From Dipteris shenzhenensis (taxonomy: Eukaryota > Polypodiophyta > Polypodiopsida > Gleicheniales), in the NCBI GenBank assembly GCA_047967505.1, contig CM106538.1: a stretch of DNA of 64,000 nucleotides; one strand, 5' to 3'. This document shows, one piece after another, positions 37,579-49,361 of this stretch (its first letter is position 1; each line of letters begins with the position of its first letter). The notes under the pieces were generated by a model. The model was not told the DNA's origin, did not search any database, and saw only the letters and a list, made by a program, of their open reading frames with translations. Made by a program: the position numbers and the translations under genes.

Positions 37579-40364
37579 TTGAATCAAAAACTCCTTAATA
37601 ACTCGCAAATCGATTATTATAATACTTTTGCCAATAATTTTAGATATTTATAAGTATCTATGTTTCTCTTTCAACCTTGATAGCAATCATGGCACTTGAG
37701 TGATGAGGTAAAAGCCTAGATATGTCACATAAGTATGTTACTCTAGCAAGGTGCAATAATTGGACTTGTAAGATTTACCACATAAGCTAGTGGCAAGATC
37801 TGGCACAAGAATTCATTTGCATTTCCTTGGAGATCTTGATAAACATATTGAAAAGTATACTATGCCATCATACAATGTGACACATCATCAGCAATCAAGT
37901 GACACATCATCGGCAATCAAATTGTTGATGATTGGTAAGCTGACATGGCATTGTTGTTTAGGACTCAATCGACACATCATTGGCAATTGGATTGCCAATG
38001 ATCGACTAGCTGATGTGGCTAGTGAAGCAAGCTATCATGTCATTGGCAATCACCTTGCCAATTATCAACAAGTGGCCGTGGTTCAAGAGGTAGATTGTAG
38101 GGGATTGCAACATGTGGTCCTAACATGGATCGGCCATGTAGTCCACTCACAAAAAGGAGTGATGGCCCATGTTCCCTCATGTTAGCTTTACTTGGCATGC
38201 ATTAGATAAACTAGATGATTAGGTAAGCCAATTTTTCTAGCCTCCTTGCCCTTAAACTTTGCTCTCTAGCTCTCCTTGCCCTCTAGCTCTGCTACCCTCA
38301 CCCTGTTGAGCTTTCCCCTTCGTGAATGAATCCTTCTCAAATCAATAAATGATCCCTTTGAGTGAGGTCCTCTTTGCCCTTTCCTCTTTGATATTGCTAT
38401 CTCTTCTTTTCCTCACCTTGACTTTTATTGTCCTCACTTGTTGACCTCACAAATTAGCTGAAATTGCTGCAAGTCAACTGAAATGTCCTTGCCTATCGAC
38501 CTCACATCCTTGCTGCTGGCCACACATCCCAACTAAAGTTTTTGCGAATGAACTAAAGTGTCCTTGCCAACAACCTCCATCCCCACTGAAGTCTCTTGAA
38601 GTGAACTGAAGTCTCAAACTGAAGTCTCCTCACCTACCCTTACCAACCTCACATCCTAATAGAAGTGAATTGAAGTGTCATAAAGAACATTGTGCCAAAA
38701 ATTTAGTTGAGGAAGGGGAGGAGAGAGCTAGAGAAGAGAAGCCGACTGATATTAGTTTAGTCTCACAGGTAGAGAAGCTAGCTAGTCCTCTTGCACCAAT
38801 GCTCGAATTCAATGAGGCTATCTCTCAAGCACTTACATATGTAGAGGGTGGCTCCTCGACCCCCCAAAGTTTAAGGAAGAAGAAAATTATGGAAGAACTA
38901 GGCTCATAAAAGTATGACTTTGCTTGCAAAATTATCATGGGAAGATTGTCACAATGTCCTTGCTTCACGATTGGCTCACAAGCCACTTTGTGGACCATGA
39001 TGAGAGGCTGCCAAAAGTTCCCCTCTATAGACTAACCCTAAACCCAACAATAAGAAATATGGAGGATCCCCTTTAAGAGATTGAGGAGATTTTTTACTTA
39101 CATAGAGACATATGTACCCACACAAGAGGAATTCATAGTGTCAAAAGTCTTCTTGCAAGTGAAGAGCCACTGCCTTTTGATTCACAAGATCCTAAGTTGG
39201 CAAAAGGCTATTGGTCGCAATAATCACACAAGTTTGCATTTATGCATTTAAAAAAAAAGATTTTCATCTTGATGGCTATCTTGAAGGAATTTGATGAAAT
39301 AGCTGCTATTGCAAATCTCCATAACCTTGCAACACACCATCAGCTTCCATTATCAAGGGAACAAATTTTTAAAAGGGAATGCATTATATTTTACGCAACA
39401 TGATAGAGGTGTCTTAATTTTTAGTTCTTTCAGTAGAGTATGTGTGCAGAGGTGTGATATGCAAATGTATATGTGTGCATATACACGGTTGTTTATTTTT
39501 TGCAAGCTTTGATTGCGAGCTTTTTCATCTTTTTGCGAGCTTAGCTTGGGGACTTGATTTTTTTGGTAAATTTTTAGAACATTGTATAACACAACTCTTG
39601 GGGGACTTCACATGATATAAGACTCACATATGTTGAGCAACACTTATAGCACAACCCTTGATCCATGATCATTTGAGAAGTAAGGTTAGTTGGCAAGGTT
39701 CTAGGACATGAATTTAGAGGAGTGTGAGAGCTCAACAAAAGAGGGTAAGGGTTTCAAATGATAGATTCTTGTGTGGTTTCATATTCAAATTATTCTAAAC
39801 ATGCATTGAAGCAATGTAGTGACTGGAAGCATGCACATCTTCAAAGCAATGCAATGATTGGAAGGCTGCATTTTTTATTTGAGGGTAATCATTTCAAAAT
39901 TGAATTCTAAAAAAAACCTTCAAATCATTGATCTTCAAACCAATGCAATGACTAATTAGAAGCATTCCTTCAAAGCATCTCTTTGGTCATGCATAAAAAG
40001 CATCGCGTATTTGAAGGAAAGTATTCCAAACTTGCATTCCATGCAAGCACTACAACCAAGGCATGCACACCAATAAATAGATCCTAATCTTGAAAACCTT
40101 TCATGTATCTTTAATCACAAGTTTTGATGACAATATACGTAATCCTCAAACCATATCACAAGAAAATCATGAAGATACTATTTGGGTCTCTTAGAGCCGA
40201 TGAAAGCCTTTATGCCAACAAGGTGTCCTAGCCCCGCCTAGCTCTTTGGGCTCTCTAAATCATTTCATAAGACAATTATAAATATACTCTTTGAGGTCTC
40301 TATGGATAAGAAGCTAACCTTTATTTCAATAAGGCCTCCTAGTTCTAGTTAAAAACTGCCAATT
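37579..40364. other. Intergenic stretch, no gene recognised
   Basis: 37790-38185 is open (+) but dominated by a repeat of 'gacacatcat(c/t)(a/g)gcaatc/tgg'. 38260-38640 repeats phrases such as 'cctcacatcc' and 'gaactgaagtct'. 38670-38909 (+) encodes a Lys/Glu-rich frame with no known domain. 39500-39545 has 'gcgagctttttcatctttttgcgagc', similar to the ends of the foldback at 51013. None is strong enough to call a gene. Confidence 0.5.
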
Positions 40365-40765
40365 GTAAGTGTTCAATAGAAAAGTTAGACAAACTTTTTT
40401 CAATTATATAGAAATTTGACACTCTAACACAAGAAATGGCTTTGTTCAAATCACACCGATTGTTTTGACTACCAACATGACCATGTTTGGAGTCATATTG
40501 ACCAAGTTATGGCCAAAATAAGATTGGTTGTCCAAGCCCCAAGCACTTGAGGGGCTACGCTAGCACAGCCCCTAGTCTTGCTTGAGGAGCTTGGAAAGCC
40601 AACCTTTTTTTGCCATAATTTGGTCAATATGACTCTAAGCATGCTCATGTTTGTAGTCAAAATGATCAGTGTGATATGAACAAAGACAATTCTTATGTTA
40701 TAGTGTCAAAATTCTACATATTAATTTTTTTTTATAAAATTGTTTGTTTCATAAAAGATTGAACT
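40365..40765. repeat. Foldback (long inverted repeat) element core
   Basis: The two ~200-bp arms are reverse complements with moderate divergence, centred on gctagc at 40559-40564. For example 'gactaccaacatgaccatg' (left) pairs with 'catgtttgtagtca' (right), and 'ttgaccaagttatggccaaa' with 'tttgccataatttggtcaa'. Outer limits are not resolved; related end-like sequence occurs near 39510-39560 and 41430-41455. Confidence 0.85.
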
Positions 40766-41510
40766 TATCATGCTACACATGGACATAATGTTTTGCCAAC
40801 CATCATTGTATATCAATAGTTTGAACATATCTACTTAGTAGCTATTAATAATCAATAATTTTAGCAAGAGCATAATCAATGATACTGAAGGGGCATACTT
40901 ATTAGCTTCACATGAAGGGGAAAATTGTCCTAAACAAAGACAAAGAAGGGAGTCCTAGAGATTGGCCAAGCACTACACCAACACAATCCCTAGTTGAGCT
41001 CTAGGGGCTCCATCACACAAGTTTGTTCTTGCTCATGGTGACATGAAGGTGATCCATAATGGGTGTGCATAATGGTTATAAGGTAATCAATGATTTATTG
41101 TTTGTATTATTAAACGTTTTATTCATGTGCATTAATTATCCTTAATATCATATTAATTAGTCATTCCTTGATCATTTTGTGTACAAAATGGATCAATCAT
41201 ATGGATAGCAAAAATTTAGTGAGCTACAGAAAGTTTTTTTAGTGGGAATTTAGTAGAAGGAGCTTTCTGGTTCCCCTAATTTCATTTCTTTTTGTTCACT
41301 ACACAAAATTCTTACTTTGAGGCTCAAAGAAAGATAGCAAGAAAACCTCTAAGCTCACAAAGGTGTATGCTTTTAGTGTCCCTTTTCATGTCTTTTCCAT
41401 TCACAACTCAAAAAATGTTGTAAAAAAATGAAAAAGCCCTTTAAAAAAAATCCCCCCATATACACACATATATAGATAACCAGATAGCGAGTGCTTTCCA
41501 TTGAGGGGGG
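40766..41510. other. Spacer, no gene recognised
   Basis: AT-rich sequence with no open frame of note. It may be the outer part of the foldback element. Confidence 0.5.
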
Positions 41511-41512
41511 AA

Positions 41513-41555
<43 letters not shown>

Positions 41556-41556
41556 T
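41511..41556. repeat. (TA)n-(GA)n compound microsatellite
   Basis: atatat run at 41512-41532 followed by (ag)n to about 41552. It borders the 668-bp duplication. Confidence 0.95.
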
Positions 41557-42178
41557 AAATATTTCTCCCAAGTAAAGTTATATGTTGGTGTAGTTCATGG
41601 TTGTGTGTTCTATAATTTATAGGCTATAGATACACAAAGGTGGAAACACCTTCACAACAAGAACTTGATTATATGGGATGGCAGTCATAGGTTGGTTGCA
41701 TGGACACAAGCAATCTTGAAAGTGAGGAATGCCCCTCATTTTTGCATTGTTGTTTTATTGACATTATGTTTGTTCATGTGATGCTTGTTTATTGCATAGT
41801 GGGACAAATCCTAGAGAGACATCCAATGGTCCAATGCCAGGTGATTGCTTTCCACAAGGAAGACTAGACTAAGCTATTGATGTACCTAGAAAACCTGAAG
41901 AGATGAATTTTTTGCTTTTCGAGTTTGCATGGGTTTTATAGGGTAGTAATAGGTATTCTTGAGCTAGGAGTCTCAACCTTGTTATTGGTGCATTGCATAG
42001 AATCACCCATGTGCACATGCCTCAAATTTTTGGGCACAAAATCTTCTTATGCAAAAGTCCAATATGTCCAACTTGTACACATTGCTAGAGAAGCTCACAG
42101 ATGAGGGGAGCAGATGCGCTGAGAGCATAAGAACCTAAGATAGCTCCAAGGCAAGATGGTAAAATATTCCAATGAGCA

Positions 42179-42435
42179 TGTTGAGAGTTCACGCTCAACA
42201 TCATGTGATCATGTGTGCATAGCACCATCACGTGATCATATGTGCATAGCACTAACCTTATAGAGTGCTATAAAGGAAAGGGTTAGATCCCCTAACCCTA
42301 ACCCTAAAAGGGTTTGTATATATTCTATTTTTTCAACTAATTCTAGTGTACAGTTAGTCATTTGTGGTGTGCTCTCTAGCTGTGCCCTCTCTCCTCATCT
42401 CCACTCTTCTCCTCTCCCCTCTTCATATTTTGTCA
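42179..42435 (+). repeat. Copia-2 5' LTR (257 bp)
   Basis: Starts TGTTGAGAGTTC, ends TATTTTGTCA. Contains 'ccctaaccctaaccctaaa', a telomere-repeat-like motif that pairs with an upstream 'aaagggttag' to form a potential hairpin. Confidence 0.97.
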
Positions 42436-42447
42436 TGGTATCAGAGC
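42436..42447 (+). other. Copia-2 primer-binding site
   Basis: TGGTATCAGAGC immediately after the LTR: the initiator Met-tRNA type site. Confidence 0.93.
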
Positions 42448-44699
42448 TCCCTTGTCTTCCGTTGAGACATTGTGATTCTTGAGAGTGTGAGAGAGATTGT
42501 GAGATTGAGAGTTCTCTTGAGTGATTGTGAGATCCTTCCCTTCACTTCCGTTGAGAGAAAATTCCGTCCATTAACTTTCTTGAGAGTTCTTTGAGAGATT
42601 GAGTATTCATTCTTCTAGAGAAAGAGAGAAAGATTTCAGTTGTTGTGAGTCTTGAGAGTTCATCTCTTTTGAGTGATTCTGAGATATTCAGCACCTTGCG
42701 AGATCTTGCGAGATCTGTTTTTTTTGGAGAGAGAGAGAGAGAGTTCTTCTTCATGCTACAACGGCCAATTCTCTATCAACGCACGCCTCCATAGAGGCAA
42801 TTGACTGCAGTGGGTGGGAGCGCCCTACGCCATCTCCAAGCCTAAAGCAAAGACAACGCCTCTGCCACCATCAACGGCCGCTCCAGTACCTCCAAATGCT
42901 AACAAGCTTACAAGAATAGCCGCTCCAACCGTATGAAGGTAGAAAATCGAGCTCCAAAGAGCTCTTATCAAGCTTTCGCAGCAATTGCTTGAAGACACTA
43001 CATAGTTTCTTCTTCGACCAGTGACTTCTCCAACCAACAGCCCTGCCACGGGCTGCTCCAACGCCAATAGCCAGCGGCCTTCTTCAACAACGAGCAGCGC
43101 CACTAAATGGATCTCCTGCCTCGTGAGCCTCTACAACAGACGACATGCTCCACGGCTCAACGAACTCCTCACTTTCATCGCAAGCTTCTCAGTGTCTCGG
43201 GAGAAACTGGGGCTTCTGGCGTCCTGAATCTCTCCACCGAACAAGGCTCAACCGCGACCGAACAAGGCTCTTAGCCTTCTTCAACAGCAACTACGGCTGG
43301 GCGACCTCTGCGTCAACACCCTCGCCGCACCAACGAGCAAGCACCTCCTACAATTAGCTCCAGCGAATAGCGACGGCCACCTCTCCAAGCAGCCATCAAA
43401 TGCACGATCTCCGCCAGAGCTCACGGGCTCCCTCGTCACATAGCGCCATCGCATCGTCGACGGAAATGAGGATGGAATCTACAAAGATTCTGTCAAAATC
43501 TTGAAAATTCGGTGGCCCTCCTTTTGACACGTGGCCTTATCACCAACCTTATCCACCCAGGGTCACCACACACACAGGTGTGGTCAAGGATCAGCCACGT
43601 GGCACCCTTATCCACAGTGCCACGTCAGCACTGCCACGTCATCTGCCACGTCAGCACTGCCACATCATCTGGCCACGTCATCAGTGCCACGCCATCTGTG
43701 CCACATCATCAGTGCCACGTCATCAGGCCACGTCATCAGTGCCACCTCAGCAGTCCAGTCAGCACTGACCCCTGCAGGCACAGTCCCTTGCCAGGCACAC
43801 TGTGCACACACTGCATGTGCACACTCCTGCCACCTCAGCACAGAGCTTCACTGGCACACCTCTTGCTAAGCACAGTGACACATCATCACTGCATGTGACT
43901 CACAGTGACACATCATCATTGAGCACCATTTGCACTCCTTTTGCCCCTCCACCTAGATCAAGTCATATCTCTTGATCCAGGAAGAATTTGAGGGTGCTCC
44001 AAAAAGGAAAGTCGCTCGATTTTTCGTGTTCTATGCGCTCGTTACATCACGCGCACATTTCGGTGCAAGTTACACTCACATTTGAGCCTCGCCGACAAAA
44101 CCACTTCCTTCACGCACATTTGCCTCTACATCGACGCATCTGACCCAGCACTTAAAAAGAACAAAGGAAAAGGAATTATTTGCTGCTCTTTCATCGATCG
44201 ACGGTTGGTTTAGATCTAGATCAGAGTAGACTAGATCGCCATAGAGGGGACGCTTTGAATTCCCCAAGTTGCCAATCTAAGCCATGCCCGAAATTCCCGA
44301 CTAGTACCTACTCGGAGTCAGTCCATACGCTCACATCCGATTTCACATCATTACATTACCGGAAACCTTACGTTCATCAGTTCAGTGAGCAGACTTCAGA
44401 GTTCAGAGGCATTGCAGATTGATTTAGTGGGCAGATAGCACTTGATTTCACACACACATGCCACCATTGTAAAGCCTATTTGGCTATCTCACGGCATCGT
44501 GCACATCATTTTTCAGCCTTGTAAAGCCTCTTGGCTATTCCCGGCATCATTGCCACAAGCCTTGTAACACAGATCAGATCTTATATACTGCAGTTCTATC
44601 TTCACCGACGGTACAGAGATTTCACTTGGCATCTTCAGTGTATTTGCAGTTGATTCATACAGAGTTTTTCAGGACATTTTTGAGTACATTGTTTGCACC
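42448..44699 (+). other. Copia-2 long untranslated leader (2.25 kb)
   Basis: No conserved protein is encoded between the PBS and gag. The first 300 bp are rich in 'gagagttc/gattgtgag' repeats, the middle is GC-richer, and 43590-43760 holds a GCCACGTCA minisatellite. ORFs here are short and in conflicting frames. Confidence 0.75.
43520..43760 (+). promoter_or_regulatory. ACGT-box (G-box/Hex-type) minisatellite in the Copia-2 leader
   Basis: Six exact CCACGTCA sites lie between 43619 and 43735, with variants CCACATCA and CCACGCCA. Two CACGTG G-boxes are at about 43529 and 43597 (the latter within gccacgtggc). CACGTG and TGACGTGG are known bZIP-binding cores in plants. Clustering in a ~12-22-bp period suggests a transcriptional enhancer, but repeat expansion alone could produce it. 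Confidence 0.5.
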
Positions 44700-47600
44700 A
44701 TGTCGACTAGCAACCTCAATCTGGAGGCATCTGCTAAGTTAGACAACTCCAATTACGGTACATGGAAATACCGAATGGAGACCATTCTTGTGCTTCAAGA
44801 CAAATGGGAGTATGTCGATGGATCCATACCTAGACCATTGGCCGATCCAGCCACCAGTAGCTCTACTCCATCTGTTGTCACAGCACCAGCAACGGGATCT
44901 ACATCGGGATCTACATCTACACAAACAGTTTCCGCATCAGTAGCAGATCCTACCATTGCCCGAGCTCAAGCAGAATGGGATAAGAAAGATAAGTATGCCT
45001 ATCACCTGATCAAGCAGAATGTGCAAGATGTCATGCTAGGACAGCTCAACACAGTCAAGACATCAAAAGAAGCATGGGATATGTTCGCAGCTCTCTACGA
45101 GTCCAAGAACACATCCAGGATTCTCACCTTGAGAAACCAGATCAACCAGAGTTTCCGCAATAGCAATGAAACCGGTCATGCTTATGTACTCCGCATCAAA
45201 GACTACAACAATCAACTTGCAGCAGCAGGAGAGACTATGAATCCCACAGAAATGGTTCAAGTAATCCTGAATGGACTAGGAGAAGGATATGAGAATCTAG
45301 TCCAGAGTATTGCCATCCAACGGCAAATTCCAACACTTGAAGAACTTCAGTCAGTTCTACTTGGTGAAGAACTCAGGACTCAGGCCATTCAAGCACGTAA
45401 AGGTCATTCTAATGATCAGGCATTCACAGCTTCAGACAGAAGCAGAGGCAAAGGCAGAAACAGAGGTAGATCATATCAGAAAAGTGGTCATCATCATCAA
45501 CAAAATCAAAGTCAGAATCAGCATCAGAATCAGCAGCATCCTCAGCAACATCAAAATCAGCAAAGAGGAAATCATTCCAACCGAGGAAGATTCCAAGGAC
45601 GAGGAAATGCATCCACCAATGTGTCAAACATTCAATGCAACTATTGTCACAAGTTTGGACACTATGAAAGAGATTGCCGCAAGAAGCAGTATGACCAAGG
45701 CGGTCAATCCAGCAGTAATCGAGGGAATTCCCGAGGAAGAGGAAATCATCGTGGTGGACATTCTAGTCACAGTCATTTTGCAAATGAACACGGCAATATG
45801 TTTCTTGCAAGTGAGGAATTGCATCAGACTGATACAATGCACCTAGACACTGATTTCAATCCCAAAGAGGATTTCAGCTATCAAGTCGACCAAGTGGAAC
45901 AGGATCCTTGGTACATTGACAGCGGTGCATCATCTCATATGACAAATCATCAGGAATGGTTCACAGAAATGAAGCCATTAGAAGGTCAAAAGAATGTCAT
46001 CTACACAGCAGACAATACACCGAATCCGGTTCAAGGGGACAGGTGTTATCCCTATGAACAATTTCACTAGTACAAAAGGATTAGTCAAAGATGTGCTCTA
46101 TGTTCCGAAGCTCAGCAAGAACCTTTTGTCAGTAGGTCAAATGACGGAACACAACTACAAAGTCATCTTCGATGGTGATGAATGCACTATCAGAGACAAA
46201 TCCAAACGAGGTCAGCTAGTAGCAAAAGGTGTCAAGGAAGGACGCTTATACAGGATGCTAGCTACAGTACCAGATAAGCATGCCATGTCAGCTCAAATGC
46301 AACAGATGCCACTATCCGCAAAATGGCACAAGAGATATGGTCATGTCAACTTCAAGTACTTGTTAGATCTAAGGAATCAAAATATGGCAATTGGGATTCC
46401 GAAGCTACAGTTTCTTGGAAAAGTTTGTGAAGCATGCTGCTTCGGCAAACAAAAGCGAACCAACTTTGTCAGAAGTACCTCTCGTGCACGAGGTATTCTT
46501 GATTTGATTCATACAGATGTATGGGGTTATGCCCAGACCCGCAGCATCAATGGTTCACTTTATTACTTGACCTTCATCGACGACTACAGCAGATATTGTT
46601 GGGTCTACTTTTTGAAAGAGAAATCTGAAGTATTTACCAGATTTCAAGAATTCAAAGCCATGGTAGAAAACCAGACAGGCAGAAAGATCAAGGTCATGAG
46701 ATCAGACAGAGGAGGTGAATACATGTCTTCAGCCTTCATGAACTTTTGCAAAACTCACGGCATTCGAAGACAATTCACATGTGCAGATACTCCTTAGCAA
46801 AATGCAATAGCTGAAAGGAAGAATGGGACTTTAGCAGACAGTGCTAGAGCAATGCTTAGTGAAAAGCATCTTCCGAATCAGTATTGGGCAGAAGCAATAG
46901 CTACAGCTAACTACTTGCTTAATCGGCTTCCTACCGAACCGATACAAGGTATGACTCCTTATGAAGCATTCACTGGACACAAGCCACGCATTGGGCATCT
47001 CCGCATATTTGGTTGCATAGCATATGCCCACATACATGATGATCATCGCAGGAAATTGGATGCGAAGTCACGCAAATGCATCATGGTTGGCTACAGTGAA
47101 GAAAGCAAAGCATACAAATTGTATGATCCCATCAACCGCAAAGTCATTATCTCCAGAGATGTAATCTTCGATGAGGAATCAGAATGGAAAACCTCACCTA
47201 CACAGGAGATAGAAGCCTCGACTTCACAGTCATCTACAGAACAGGTTGATGAAGAAGAGCAAGAATTGCCAGCAACACCCCAAGCAGTGCCACAGCAGCT
47301 CAGACGGTCTACTAGGGAAAGCAGACCACCAGCCAGATTGACATATGCTCAGAAAGGCAAAGCAATTCAGGTGGAAACCACCAACTATGCTCTTATGACT
47401 ACCATCATGGCTACAGAAGAGCCAGTGTACTTCGAAGACGCAGTAGACAAGCCAGAATGGCAAACTGCAATGAATGAAGAAATGGATGCTTTGTATAAAA
47501 ATAACACTTGGGAATTATGCGACCTTCCACCAGGAAAGAAGGCCATAGCCAACAAATGGGTATACAAAGTGAAGTACAATCCAGATGGCAGTATTCAGAG

Positions 47601-48986
47601 ATACAAAGCCAGATTAGTTGCAAAAGGATTTGCACAACAATATGGCCAAGATTATGATGAGACTTATGCTCCAGTAGCAAAGATGGATTCCATTCGGTTC
47701 TTGATATCACTAGCGACACTCAGTAAATGGAATGTGTATCAGCTCGATGTCAAGAATGCATTTCTCAATGGTTATCTAGACGAGGAAGTCTACATGCAAC
47801 AACCAGCCGGTTATGTTGAACCAGGAAAGGAGAACCAGGTTTGCCATCTCAAGAAAAGTCTCTACGGCTTAAAACAAGCACCCAGAAGTTGGTACAGCAG
47901 AATTGATAAGTATTTTGCTGATCTGGGATACATGAAGTCCAATGCCGATCATACTCTCTACTACAAAGTTCAAGGGGAAGATATTACTATTGCACTTTTG
48001 TACGTAGATGATCTGATTGTGACAGGAAGCAAGGATTTGCACTTTTGTACGTAGATGATCTGATTGTGACAGGAAGCAAGGATAGCTTCATCAGAAAATT
48101 AAAACAAGACTTATCTGCAGAGTTCGACATGAAAGATCTTGGACTTATGCACTATTGTCTTGGAATTGAGTTCTGGAGAGATTCAGATAGCACATTCATG
48201 AGTCAGCTCAAGTATGTTGACAGTCTCATGAAGAAGTTTCATATGGCAGATTGCAAGATTGCAGCCACTCCCATGGAACAGAGTTTGAAACTTACTAAAG
48301 ATTCAGAAAAGCCTACAGTCAATGACAGATACTACAGGCAACTCATTGGATCTCTTATATATCTGACAATCACACGGCCAGATATTTGTTATGCAGTAAG
48401 CTCACTAGCACAGTTTATGGCAAATCCAAAACAGTCTCACTGGAATGCAGCCAAAAGAGTCTTGAGATACATCAGAGGTACAAGACAATTTGGGATAGAA
48501 TACAGAGGAAGTCATCCACGGTTGCATGGATACTGTGACAGTGACTATGCTGGAGATCATGAGACCAGGAGATCGACACAGGGATATGCATTTTTCCTTG
48601 GTCAAGGTGCTATATCATGGTTGTCAAACAAACAGCCAACTGTTTCTTTGTCTTCGACTGAAGCAGAATATAGAGCACTCACTACAGGTGCATGTGAGGC
48701 TATATGGCTCAGAAGACTATTGTCAGAAACAGATTATTTTGATGAGTCAAAGCCAACAACAATATACTGTGATAATCAATCGGCTCAAGCATTGGCCAAA
48801 AATCCAGTATATCACTCCAGAACAAAGCACATTGATGTCAGAGAGCACTTCATCAGAGAAAGAGTGTTACTTGGTGACATCACACTGCAGCATTGTGATA
48901 GCAAAGAAAATGTTGCAGACATCTTTACCAAACCACTCGGTAAAGAGCTATTCGAGAAACACCGACTAGCTCTTGGTTTGATGTAG
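44700..48986 (+). pseudogene. Copia-2 gag-pol polyprotein with three lesions
   Basis: ATG at 44700. The gag N-terminus has 'NYGTWKYRM'; an Arg/Gly/Gln/His-rich stretch and a CCHC knuckle (CNYCHKFGHYERDC, residues about 313-326) follow. The protease WYIDSGASSHM starts near residue 404. One extra G near 46034-46037 shifts the frame. Integrase follows, with an HHCC region (about 46330-46440) and the first two acidic residues (LIHTDVW, RSDRGGE). A TAG at 46795, where Gln stands in the family's PxQNxxAER block, precedes the catalytic Glu. RT continues 46852-48054 with YVDD at 48001-48012. A 47-bp tandem duplication repeats that motif at 48048 and shifts the frame. RNase H (48530-48900) is intact, ending at 48986. 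Confidence 0.95.
47991..48084 (+). repeat. 47-bp tandem duplication over the RT active site
   Basis: tgcacttttgtacgtagatg... starts at 47991 and again at 48038 with no difference across the unit. It encodes LYVDDLIVTGSKD twice; 47 is not a multiple of three. Confidence 0.97.
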
Positions 48987-49095
48987 AGGAAGGACATTCT
49001 CATTAAAGGGGTGTGATGGAATGTAATGCTCAGTCCTTCTTCGATTCCCGAGAATCATCATCTTGAGGGAAGGCCTACTTCATGATGTTGATCTT

Positions 49096-49104
49096 GAGGG
49101 AAGG
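49096..49104 (+). other. Copia-2 polypurine tract
   Basis: GAGGGAAGG directly before the 3' LTR start at 49105. Confidence 0.85.
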
Positions 49105-49361
49105 TGTTGAGAGTTCACGCTCAACATCATGTGATCATGTGTGCATAGCACCATCACGTGATCATATGTGCATAGCACTAACCTTATAGAGTGCTATAAA
49201 GGAAAGGGTTAGATCCCCTAACCCTAACCCTAAAAGGGTTTGTATATATTCTATTTTTTCAACTAATTCTAGTGTACAGTTAGTCATTTGTGGTGTGCTC
49301 TCTAGCTGTGCCCTCTCTCCTCATCTCCACTCTTCTCCTCTCCCCTCTTCATATTTTGTCA
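49105..49361 (+). repeat. Copia-2 3' LTR (257 bp)
   Basis: I found no difference from 42179-42435 on direct reading. Confidence 0.97.

Larger units (their letters stand above)
42179..49361 (+). mobile_element. Copia-2: young full-length Ty1/copia retrotransposon
   Basis: Two 257-bp LTRs that I read as identical are flanked by a perfect 5-bp target duplication GAGCA (42174-42178 and 49362-49366). PBS, a 2.26-kb leader, gag-pol and PPT are all present. Identical LTRs mean a very recent insertion. The polyprotein nevertheless has three lesions, so the copy probably moved with proteins supplied by another element or picked them up immediately afterwards. Confidence 0.97.

Noticed and set aside
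42295-42330. Telomere tract or chromosome end
   Set aside because: Only about three CCCTAA units, present identically in both LTRs of Copia-2; it is an LTR motif.
42825-43898. Several 60-130-codon ORFs in the Copia-2 leader
   Set aside because: Conflicting frames, repeat-driven, no conserved domain; it lies between PBS and gag.
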